DNA of 13,842 nt from Methylobacterium sp. Lineage in GTDB: Bacteria > Pseudomonadota > Alphaproteobacteria > Rhizobiales > Beijerinckiaceae. The notes beneath the pieces are model-generated. The model saw only the letters and a program-made list of their open reading frames with translations. It had not been told where the DNA came from and did no database searches. The first letter of the stretch is position 1. Every line of letters starts with the position of its first letter. Positions 1 to 6,502 of this stretch are shown here, in pieces. The translations under genes and the position numbers were made by a program. Location: the NCBI GenBank assembly GCA_021154065.1, contig JAJKJG010000020.1:1-13842 (forward strand), written 5' to 3'.

Positions 1-966
1 CGGCGAGAGGTCGACGAGGTTCTCGACCGGCTCGCCGCGCCAGAACCGCGCGAGGTTGTCGAAGATGAAGCCCTGCTTCTCCATGAAAGCATCGCGGGTG
101 CCGGCCGAGATGTGCGGCGTCAGCACCACGTTTGGCATCGCGTAGAGCGGGTGCTCGGTCGCCGGCGGCTCGGGCTCGAAGACGTCGAGCGCCGCGCCCG
201 CAAGGCGGCCCGCTTGCAGCGCGGCGACGAGCGCCGCTTCGTCGACGAGACCGCCGCGGGCGGTGTTGACGAGGTATGCGCCGGGCTTCATGCGCGCGAG
301 CGTCGCCGCGCCGATGATGCGCCGGGTCTCAGGGGTCAGCGGCAGGTGCAGCGAGAGGATGTCGGCCTCAGGCAGGACCTCGTCGAAGCCGCGGCGATCG
401 AGCTCGAGCGCACGCTCGACCTCGGCCGGCAGCGCCACGGGGTCGAAATAGATCAGCGTCACGCCGAAGGGTTTCAGCCGCTCGGCGACAGCGCGGCCGA
501 TACGCCCCATGCCGAGAAGCCCGACGGTGCGGCCGCGCAGCTCGCGGCTCACCGGCCGCAGCGCGTTGACGTGGAAGCGGCCCTGCCGCAGCTCCGCGTC
601 CGCGAAGGGCAGCCGCCGCAGCATGGCAAGGATCAGCATCAGGGTGTGCTCGGCGACGCCGATGGTCGTGCCGCCCGGCGTGATGGCGAGCGGGATGCGG
701 CGCTCCGCCAACGCCGCGGTGTCGATGGTGTCGTGATAGCCGACGCCCTGGTGGTGCACGAAGCCGAGGTTCCGCCCGGCCTCGATCAGCGGCCGCGTGA
801 AGCGGGTCGAGGCGACGATCGCGGCGTCGGCGTCGGCGAGCTTCGCGATCCGCTCCGCATCGTCGTCGCGATCGAGCGTGACCAGCTCGCAGCGCCCGGC
901 CGCGGCGTCGCGGATCATGCCGTAGAGCGCGGCATCGGCGCAGCTGTTGTAGAAGACGCGCTTCAC
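1..966 (-). CDS. D-isomer-specific 2-hydroxyacid dehydrogenase, C-terminus cut by window edge
   Basis: This is an NAD(P)-dependent cytoplasmic oxidoreductase interconverting a 2-hydroxyacid and a 2-ketoacid (phosphoglycerate/glyoxylate reductase superfamily). 322 codons are visible. The GTG start at 966 lies 4 nt after the stop of the RraA-like gene, so the two are probably translationally coupled; no better start is visible. The Rossmann fold shows GMGRIG (GxGxxG, residues 152-157) followed by the acidic D175 expected for NAD preference. The catalytic triad is complete: R237 in NTARGG, E266 in DVFEPEP and H285 in TPHISAG. The last visible residues (FWRGEPVENLVDL) resemble the usual end of the family, so only a few codons are probably missing. 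It is the last visible gene of the leftward carbohydrate-transport operon, suggesting that it acts on a hydroxy- or keto-acid from the imported substrate. The family is certain; the substrate is unknown. Confidence 0.93.
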   Translation of the reverse strand, partial: MKRVFYNSCADAALYGMIRDAAAGRCELVTLDRDDDAERIAKLADADAAIVASTRFTRPLIEAGRNLGFVHHQGVGYHDTIDTAALAERRIPLAITPGGTTIGVAEHTLMLILAMLRRLPFADAELRQGRFHVNALRPVSRELRGRTVGLLGMGRIGRAVAERLKPFGVTLIYFDPVALPAEVERALELDRRGFDEVLPEADILSLHLPLTPETRRIIGAATLARMKPGAYLVNTARGGLVDEAALVAALQAGRLAGAALDVFEPEPPATEHPLYAMPNVVLTPHISAGTRDAFMEKQGFIFDNLARFWRGEPVENLVDLSP

Positions 967-970
967 GAGG

Positions 971-1657
971 TTAGTCCTCGACGTAGCGCACGCCGTCGCC
1001 GGTCAGGCGCGCGGCAAGCCAGGACGGCGAGGTCGCGCCCGATTTCACCAGCGCATCCATGCCGCTCTCCTTGTCCCGGATCGCGGCGAGCTCGGCTGCC
1101 GCCTCGGCGATCCGCCAGCGCGGCACGATGACGACGCCGTCGCCGTCGCCGACGACGAGGTCGCCGGCCTCGACCGCTTGGCCGCCGATCGCGATCGGCA
1201 GCCCGACCGTGCCCGGCCCGTGCTTGAAGGGGGAGTTCGGGGTGAGGCCGCGGGCGTAGACCGGAATGCCGACCTCGGCGATGCCCTGGACGTCGCGGAC
1301 GAGGCCGTCGGTCACCGCCGCCGCGATGCCGGCATTGCGCATCATCCCGACGACCACGTCGCCGATGACCGCCGCGCCTTCATAGGCGCCGGTCGCGATC
1401 AGCATCACGTCGCCGGGCTTGGCAAAGCTGATCGCCGCATAAGTTGCGAGGTTGTCCCGCGCCGTCGTCCACACCGGCAGCGCCGAGCCGACGAAATGCG
1501 GCCCCTTCCAGACCGGCCGGATGCGGTGGTCGAGGGCGCCGGCGCGCCCGATGGCGTCGACGACGAAGCCGGTCGGCGCGGCCTTGAAGGCCGCAAGCGT
1601 CTTCGCGTCCGGGCGCGGCCAGTCGCGGCGGATGGTCAGGGGAACGGGCTCGGCCAT
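971..1657 (-). CDS. RraA-family protein, probable 4-hydroxy-4-methyl-2-oxoglutarate aldolase/oxaloacetate decarboxylase-like enzyme
   Basis: The product has 228 aa, normal for the RraA/dimethylmenaquinone methyltransferase-like fold. I chose the ATG at 1657 because AAGGAG lies about 6 nt upstream; the frame stays open further upstream but runs into the ATPase gene. The substrate and metal site is visible: D100, then R121-D122, which fits the D-X20-R-D pattern, followed by G125 and E128 (R-D-x2-G-x2-E). In this family that pattern goes with pyruvate-aldolase or oxaloacetate-decarboxylase activity on a divalent metal, rather than with the RNase E-inhibitor role of E. coli RraA. The product is cytoplasmic. 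It starts 10 nt after the ATPase stop and is followed 4 nt later by the hydroxyacid dehydrogenase, so it probably cleaves or decarboxylates a keto-acid in the same pathway. Family assignment is strong; the true substrate is inferred only from context. Confidence 0.88.
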   Translation of the reverse strand: MAEPVPLTIRRDWPRPDAKTLAAFKAAPTGFVVDAIGRAGALDHRIRPVWKGPHFVGSALPVWTTARDNLATYAAISFAKPGDVMLIATGAYEGAAVIGDVVVGMMRNAGIAAAVTDGLVRDVQGIAEVGIPVYARGLTPNSPFKHGPGTVGLPIAIGGQAVEAGDLVVGDGDGVVIVPRWRIAEAAAELAAIRDKESGMDALVKSGATSPSWLAARLTGDGVRYVED

Positions 1658-1667
1658 TATGGCTCCT

Positions 1668-2759
1668 TCACGATGGGTGGCGGGCAAGCGCCGCGCCGGT
1701 TTGCGGATCGAAGAGGTGGAGCGCCTGCGCCTCGACGGCGAGGCCGATGCGCTCGCCCGGCCGCGCCGTGAGATCGCGCGGCGCCCGTACCGCGATGTCG
1801 CCGCCGCCGTCGAGGGTCGCGGCGAGGATCGTCTCGGCGCCGAGGAGCTCGACCGCCTGCACGACGGCGCTCGGGCGCCCATCCGGCGCGGCGAGCGCGA
1901 TGTCCTCGGGGCGAAAGCCGAGGAGGATGGCGCCCTCCGCCGCTCCGGCCGCCGCTCCGTCGAGCGCGAACGCGCCGCCGCCGGCGAGCGCTGCGGCGCC
2001 GCCGTTCACCCGCTCGACCCGCGCCGGCACGATGTTCATCGGCGGCGAGCCGAGGAAGCGCGCGACGAACACGCTCGCCGGCCGGCGGTAGACGGTAAGC
2101 GGCGCGCCGATCTGCGCCACCCGGCCGTCCTGCATGACGCAGATGCGGTCGCCGAGCGTCATCGCCTCGACCTGGTCGTGGGTGACGTAGATCATCGTCG
2201 CCTCGAGGCGGCGGTGGAGCTTTGCGATCTCGAGGCGCGTCGAGACACGCAGGGAGGCGTCGAGGTTCGACAGCGGCTCGTCGAACAGAAAGACCTTGGG
2301 ATCGCGCACGATCGCCCGGCCAAGCGCGACGCGCTGGCGCTGGCCGCCGGAGAGCGCATGCGGGCGCCGGTCGACGAGCTCGGCGAGGCCGAGGGTCGCG
2401 GCGACGGCAGCGACGCGGCGGTCGATCTCGGCCCGGTCGACGCCGCGCCGGCGCAGGCCAAAGGCGAGGTTCTGGCGCACGCTCATATGCGGGTAGAGCG
2501 CGTAGGATTGGAACACCATGGCGATGTCGCGATCCTTCGCCGGGACCGCGTTGACGACGCGCTCGTCGATCGCGAGCCGGCCCGAGGAGATCGATTCAAG
2601 CCCGGCGATCATCCTCAGCGTCGTGGTCTTGCCGCAGCCCGACGGCCCGAGCAGCACGAAGAACTCGCCGTCGGCGACGGTGAGCGACACCGCGTCGACG
2701 GCAGGCTTGTGGCCGCGCTCGTAGCGCTTCGACAGGCGGTCGAGCGTGACGACGGCCAT
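1668..2759 (-). CDS. Carbohydrate ABC transporter ATP-binding protein, MalK/UgpC type
   Basis: This 363-aa ATPase energises import through the two permeases encoded just upstream; it sits on the cytoplasmic face of the membrane. All motifs are intact: Walker A GPSGCGKTT (38-46), Q-loop Q84 in VFQSYALYPHM, signature LSGGQ (136-140), Walker B with D160-E161 (FLFDEP) and switch H194 in YVTHDQ. Beyond about residue 235 comes the MalK-type regulatory/TOBE region, with LGSPPMN and GFRPEDI, so the length is normal for the family. The open frame extends 33 codons upstream through the repeat at 2771-2931, but that part is repeat-encoded, and the ATG at 2759 begins the canonical MAVVTLDRLSKRY N-terminus. 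A 190-bp repeat-filled gap separates it from the permease gene, while the next gene follows after only 10 nt. The substrate cannot be inferred from the ATPase. Confidence 0.95.
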   Translation of the reverse strand: MAVVTLDRLSKRYERGHKPAVDAVSLTVADGEFFVLLGPSGCGKTTTLRMIAGLESISSGRLAIDERVVNAVPAKDRDIAMVFQSYALYPHMSVRQNLAFGLRRRGVDRAEIDRRVAAVAATLGLAELVDRRPHALSGGQRQRVALGRAIVRDPKVFLFDEPLSNLDASLRVSTRLEIAKLHRRLEATMIYVTHDQVEAMTLGDRICVMQDGRVAQIGAPLTVYRRPASVFVARFLGSPPMNIVPARVERVNGGAAALAGGGAFALDGAAAGAAEGAILLGFRPEDIALAAPDGRPSAVVQAVELLGAETILAATLDGGGDIAVRAPRDLTARPGERIGLAVEAQALHLFDPQTGAALARHPS

Positions 2760-2770
2760 CAGCTGCCCCC

Positions 2771-2931
2771 CTCCTCTCCCCGCTTGCGGGGAGAGGGCTT
2801 TGCGGCGGAGGCCGCAAAGCGAGCCCCGAAGGGGCGAGGGTGAGGGGCCAGGGGCCACGCTCGACAGTCCCCCGGCCCCTCACCCGCTCGGCTTCGCCGA
2901 GTCGGCCTCTCCCCGCAGGCGGGGAGAGGTG
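2771..2931. repeat. Two inverted copies of a CCTCTCCCCGC-type palindromic intergenic repeat
   Basis: The gap between the MalG-like permease and ATPase genes is filled by strong hairpins. CCTCTCCCCGC at 2773-2783 pairs with GCGGGGAGAGG at 2786-2796, and the same stem recurs at 2906-2916/2919-2929. Between them are CTTTGCGGC/GCCGCAAAG (2798-2806/2811-2819), GCCCC/GGGGC (2823-2827/2831-2835) and CTCGGC/GCCGAG near 2888-2902. GGGTGAGGGGCC (2838-2849) also pairs with GGCCCCTCACCC (2874-2885), so the two copies face each other. Such elements are common between genes in Hyphomicrobiales. Here it could act as an mRNA-processing or attenuation point inside the operon; that is inference. Confidence 0.85.
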
Positions 2932-2949
2932 AAGCGCGTCGGGACGCCC

Positions 2950-3768
2950 TCACTTCACCGCCCCCGCGGTCATCCCCTGGATCAGTCTCTCGGAGAAGAA
3001 CGCATAGACCAGGATCACCGGCACGATCGCGATCATGAGGCCGGTCGCGATCATGCCGGTGTCCTCGAGCTGGTCGCCCATGAAGCGCTGGATGCCGAGC
3101 GGCAGCGTGCGGTTCGCCTCGTCGGTGATCAGCACCACGGCGTAGAGGAACTCGTTCCAGAGCAGGATGAAATTGAGGATCACCGTCGTCGCGACCGCCG
3201 GCAGCGCGATCGGGAATGAGACGCGCCAGAAGATCTCCCATTCCGAATAGCCGTCCATGCGGGCGGCGTCGAAGAGGTCGGCCGGGATGCGGGCGAAGAA
3301 GGTCTCGAGGATGTAGATCGTCAGCGGCAGCTGGATCGCGACGTAGACCGCGACGAGCCCGAGCCTGGTGTTGTAGAGCCCGTACTGCACCAGGATCTGG
3401 AACAGCGCGATGATGGTGATCTGGGGCGGGAAGATGATGGTCGAGAAGATCAGGAAATAGAGCACCCGGTTGAGCCGGAAGCGATAGCGCGCGAAGCAAT
3501 GCGCCGCCATGGCGCCGACGACCGTGAGGATCGCGACCGCGGAGAGCACGATCATCGCCGAGTTGGTGAAGTAGACGTTGTAGTTCGAGTTGAACCAGGC
3601 GAGCGGGAACTTCTCGAAATGAGCCGGGACCGGCAGCGCGAAGTGGTCGCGGGTGATCTCCGTCGTGGTGCGCAGCGACATCATCGCGGCCCACACGAAC
3701 GGCCCGGCCGCGAACGCCGTATAGAGCGACAGCCCGAGGAGGAGCGCCGAGCGCTTCAGGACCTCCAC
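2950..3768 (-). CDS. Carbohydrate ABC transporter permease, MalG type
   Basis: An inner-membrane permease of 272 aa forming half of the sugar-importer channel. About six hydrophobic segments are visible, beginning at residues 7-30. The cytoplasmic EAA loop that docks on the ATPase is clear: DAARMDG near 167-173 and IALP near 187-190, separated as in the family. The end, FFSERLIQGMTAGAVK, is the usual MalG-type C-terminus. The start is taken as GTG at 3768, 2 nt after the stop of the MalF-like gene, since no ATG is available before the first membrane segment; an A/G-rich stretch (AAGGTGGAG) overlaps it, so the exact start is moderately certain. The frame continues upstream inside the neighbouring gene, but that part is an out-of-frame shadow. 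It pairs with the MalF-like permease at 3771-4763. Confidence 0.92.
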   Translation of the reverse strand: MEVLKRSALLLGLSLYTAFAAGPFVWAAMMSLRTTTEITRDHFALPVPAHFEKFPLAWFNSNYNVYFTNSAMIVLSAVAILTVVGAMAAHCFARYRFRLNRVLYFLIFSTIIFPPQITIIALFQILVQYGLYNTRLGLVAVYVAIQLPLTIYILETFFARIPADLFDAARMDGYSEWEIFWRVSFPIALPAVATTVILNFILLWNEFLYAVVLITDEANRTLPLGIQRFMGDQLEDTGMIATGLMIAIVPVILVYAFFSERLIQGMTAGAVK

Positions 3769-3770
3769 CT

Positions 3771-4763
3771 TCAGTATTCCAGCTTCTCGCGCAGCCGAAA
3801 GGCGTAGGTCAGCGTCAGCACGGCGCCGAGCACGATGACGAACCATGCCGTCGCGATCGCGGACGGATAGCCGAGATCGAAGGTCGACCACTCGAAGGCG
3901 CGCTTGTAGACGTAGGTCGAGACCGTCTCGGTCGACCACAGCGGGCCGCCCTTGGTGGTGATCCAGACGAGGTCGAAGATCTTCATCTTGCCGATGAAGG
4001 ACAGGACGACGAGGTTGAGCAGCGTCGGCCGCACCAGCGGCAGGATCACGAAGACGAGCTTCTGGCCCCAGCCGCAGTTGTCGAGCTCGGCCGCCTCGAT
4101 CACCTCTTTCGGCAGCGAGTGCAGCGCCGCGAGCAGCACCACCATGTTGAAGCCGGTCCATATCCAGGTGGTGACGGCAATGAGCGCGGGAAGCGCGGTA
4201 TTCGGGTTGCCGAGCCAGGCGCGGGCGAGGTCGGAAAGGCCGAGCCAACGGAGCGCGGCGTTCACCGGCCCCCAGTCGTAGTTGTAGATCCACACGAACA
4301 GGATGCCGACGACGACGTAGGACATCAGCACCGGCGTGAACCAGGCGACCCGGAAGAACCGCGCGCCCGGCACCTTGGCGTAGAGCGCGAGCGCCAGGAG
4401 CAGCGCGATCGTGACTTCGAACAGCGGCGAGGTCGAGGCCCAGATCAGCGTATTGCGGACCGCGCGCCAGAAGAACTCGTCGTTTACCAGCGTGGCGTAG
4501 TTCTCGAGGCCGACGAACTCGGAGCGGCGCGGCAGCACCTTGTGGAAGCTGTTCCAGAGCGTGCGGAAAAAGGGGTAGGCGGTGAACGCGGCGTACAGCG
4601 TGAGCGCCGGCAGGAGGAAGGCGAAAATCGTGCCGTAGGGCCGCGGCACGCCGTCATCCGGCGGCGGTGGCGCGCGCGGGACGGCGGTGGCGTCGGCCCG
4701 GGTGGCGGTGCCGACGGGCGCGATCGCGGGCGCGTCGCGAAGAATCGTTGGGGAGTCGCTCAC
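3771..4763 (-). CDS. Carbohydrate ABC transporter permease, MalF type
   Basis: A 330-aa inner-membrane permease, the partner of the MalG-like subunit. A proline- and alanine-rich cytoplasmic N-terminal tail (residues 1-42) is followed by about six membrane segments, the first near 45-66 (IFAFLLPALTLYAAFTAYPF). The EAA loop lies at about 221-245: IEAAELDNCG then VILPLVRP. It reads DNC where most relatives have DGA. WITTKGGP near 267-274 is typical of this subfamily. The start used is GTG at 4763; the upstream ribosome-binding site is weak, and a later start inside the tail cannot be excluded. The downstream permease begins 2 nt after its stop. Upstream, a 174-bp gap with palindromic repeats separates it from the binding-protein gene. 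Confidence 0.92.
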   Translation of the reverse strand: MSDSPTILRDAPAIAPVGTATRADATAVPRAPPPPDDGVPRPYGTIFAFLLPALTLYAAFTAYPFFRTLWNSFHKVLPRRSEFVGLENYATLVNDEFFWRAVRNTLIWASTSPLFEVTIALLLALALYAKVPGARFFRVAWFTPVLMSYVVVGILFVWIYNYDWGPVNAALRWLGLSDLARAWLGNPNTALPALIAVTTWIWTGFNMVVLLAALHSLPKEVIEAAELDNCGWGQKLVFVILPLVRPTLLNLVVLSFIGKMKIFDLVWITTKGGPLWSTETVSTYVYKRAFEWSTFDLGYPSAIATAWFVIVLGAVLTLTYAFRLREKLEY

Positions 4764-4779
4764 TTATCACTCGCGCGGG

Positions 4780-4915
4780 TCGTCCCGGCCGGAGCCCCCG
4801 GGTCCGGCCTTCGGCCGGCCCGAGGATAAACTCCGCGGAGAGCCGGGACCCACCACGCGCTCCGAGTGTCGGCCGCGTGGGTCCCGGATAGCCGCTGCGC
4901 GGCTTCCGGGACGAC
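4780..4915. repeat. Palindromic repeats (GTCCCGGATAGCCGC family) between binding-protein and permease genes
   Basis: The gap between the solute-binding protein and MalF-like genes holds stacked palindromes. The right part (4881-4915) reads GTCCCGGATAGCCGCTGCGC followed by GGCTTCCGGGACGAC, an interrupted palindrome. The left part contains CGTCCCGG (4781-4788), CCGGCC/GGCCGG around TTC near 4804-4818, the perfect palindrome CTCCGCGGAG (4831-4840) and AGCCGGGAC (4841-4849). Related copies are at 7801-7837, 11746-11780 and 12061-12095. In the leftward mRNA these would form a stem-loop just after the binding-protein gene. Confidence 0.85.
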
Positions 4916-4937
4916 CTGCAACTGGTTCACCAGCGGC

Positions 4938-6209
4938 TCAATTCGATGCCGCGAGTTGCTTCACGGCATCCTCGACCGAGATGGTGCCCGCCGGGAAGGC
5001 GTTGTTGATCACCTGCGTGAAGACCTCGCGCGCCTTGCCCTGCATGACCTGGATCGGCGCGCCGAAATAGTACTTCGCGCCCTTGTTGGTCGCGGCGAGC
5101 ATCTTGAAATACTCGGCGTTCGGACCCGTGATCTTCGACGGGTCGCTCTTGATTCCGGTCTGGACCAGGACGCTCTCGAGCCAGCGGTTGCCGGTCTCCT
5201 GGTTCGCCATCGAATTGAAGAAGGCGATCACCTCCTTCTTGTGCTTCGTATCGGCGTTGGCGACGTACGACCCCTGCACTCCCAGCGTCCGGCACGCGTT
5301 GCAGGCGGCGCCGGGCACCGCCGGGAACCTCATGATGCCGAGCGGGAAGTCCTTCGGCTGGCCGCCCTTGTCGGGCGGGTTGAAGGCGCGCGAGGTGTAC
5401 CAGCTGCCGTTCAGGAACATGACGGCGCCGGGATTGGTGTGGAAGTAGGTGTGCGCCTCGCCGAGCTTGAGGCTCGTGAAGCTCGTCGGCAGAAGGCCGG
5501 CGTCGATGACGGTGCGCAGCCATTTGAGCGTGTCGACGACGCGCGGGTCGGACCAGGCGAGCTTGCCCCTGAGGAGCTTGTCGTAGTCCTCCGTGCCGAG
5601 CTTCTCGAGCAGCGCCTCGTGGGTGAGATAGGCGCCCGGGCAGGGACGGTCGCCGACGCCGAGCGCAATGGGCGTCCAGCCCTTGGCCTTCGCTTTCTTG
5701 ACGAGGTCGAGGAAGGCGTCGGGCGAGAGCTGCTCGCTGTCCTGGATCTTCACGCCGAGCTCGTCGACCATCTTCCTGTTGTAGTAGAGCTCGACCGTCG
5801 AGGCCTCGAGCGGGAAGCCGTAGGGCTTGCCCTTGTAGCTCCACGCGTCCTTCGCCCAAGGCTCGATGTTCTGCCAGTTGAGGTCGGAGAGATCGAGCAG
5901 GAAGCCGTTGTCCATGTACTCGACCTGGTCCGGCTCGGCGTAGAAGATGTCCGGCGCCTGGCCGGCGCGCAGCGCCGTCTTGAGCGCGGCATAGAGCGCG
6001 GTCTTCTCGTACCAGGACGCCTTGATCTTCACGCCCGGGTTCTTCTCTTCGAAGCGGCGGATCGCGTCCTCGACGAAGTCGCGCTTGATCTTCTCCGCCG
6101 CCCAGTGGGTCCACAGCGTGACCTCGGTTTGGGCCATCGCCTGACCGGAGGCAAAGAGCATGACGACCGCGGTCGCGAGCGCGACCAGCGGCGTGAAGAG
6201 CCTGCGCAT
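4938..6209 (-). CDS. Extracellular carbohydrate-binding protein of ABC transporter (family 1 solute-binding protein)
   Basis: The 423-aa product is a periplasmic receptor that delivers a sugar or related solute to the MalF/MalG-like permeases. The ATG at 6209 has a good GGGAGG 8 nt upstream and starts a clear Sec signal peptide (MRRLFTPLVALATAVVMLFA), with likely cleavage after AMA at residue 26. The mature protein begins TEVTLWTHW and continues with a run like IRRFEEKNPGVKI and GQAPDIFY, typical of the family-1/MalE-UgpB fold; PYGFPLEASTVELYYN near 129-144 is the usual hinge segment. The aromatic residues W33, W36 and Y67 suit sugar binding. An odd feature is C303-N-A-C306, possibly a periplasmic disulfide. 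As first gene of the leftward operon it faces the shared control region. The substrate is unknown. Confidence 0.94.
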   Translation of the reverse strand: MRRLFTPLVALATAVVMLFASGQAMAQTEVTLWTHWAAEKIKRDFVEDAIRRFEEKNPGVKIKASWYEKTALYAALKTALRAGQAPDIFYAEPDQVEYMDNGFLLDLSDLNWQNIEPWAKDAWSYKGKPYGFPLEASTVELYYNRKMVDELGVKIQDSEQLSPDAFLDLVKKAKAKGWTPIALGVGDRPCPGAYLTHEALLEKLGTEDYDKLLRGKLAWSDPRVVDTLKWLRTVIDAGLLPTSFTSLKLGEAHTYFHTNPGAVMFLNGSWYTSRAFNPPDKGGQPKDFPLGIMRFPAVPGAACNACRTLGVQGSYVANADTKHKKEVIAFFNSMANQETGNRWLESVLVQTGIKSDPSKITGPNAEYFKMLAATNKGAKYYFGAPIQVMQGKAREVFTQVINNAFPAGTISVEDAVKQLAASN

Positions 6210-6376
6210 TGAGATCCTCCCAAAGCTTCCCGGCGCCCGCGGCTTGCCGCCGTCGTCACCGACGCCCGCGCCCGAGCCTAGTGGCGCCGCCGCGCGCGTC
6301 AACACACCCTTGCCGTGCCGCCAGTGCTGGTGGAGGATCGGCCTCGCCGCGTCGGGGAACGGCTGGACAGCCCAGA

Positions 6377-6422
6377 TGGAATGATTATTCTACTTCGGCT
6401 GGTGTTGGAATAATCGTTCCAA
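6377..6422. promoter_or_regulatory. Paired palindromic operator in the divergent control region
   Basis: The 293-bp gap between the divergent binding-protein genes contains one distinctly AT-rich patch with two related dyads. Site 2 (6405-6422) reads TTGGAATAATCGTTCCAA, with perfect TTGGAA/TTCCAA arms. Site 1 (6377-6392) reads TGGAATGATTATTCTA, the same motif with one arm base changed. Centres are 29 bp apart, and the two sites are also inverted copies of each other. GGAA-N6-TTCC resembles the motif reported for the RpiR-family repressor IolR of Sinorhizobium, and the site also resembles IclR-type TGGAAAT-N-ATTTCCA. It lies about 167 bp from the leftward start codon and 80 bp from the rightward one. 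No regulator gene is in the window. No convincing -35/-10 pair could be assigned. Confidence 0.6.
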
Positions 6423-6502
6423 ATCACGGTGCCGAGCGGCCGTAAGAGCCGCGATCGAGGATGTCGTCGCGCGCCAAGCGCGCGCAATGCAGGGAGGCCA
6501 CC

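Noticed and set aside
1452..2843. Plus-strand open frame of 463 codons across the RraA and ATPase genes
   Set aside because: It spans two clearly conserved minus-strand genes and an intergenic repeat, and its Arg/Asp/Glu-rich product is typical of antisense frames in GC-rich DNA.
6386..6414. Possible sigma-70 promoter boxes near the operator (TATTCT, AATAAT, and TAGAAT on the minus strand)
   Set aside because: No acceptable -35 box at 16-18 bp spacing could be found for any of them, and their AT-richness is explained by the operator dyads.
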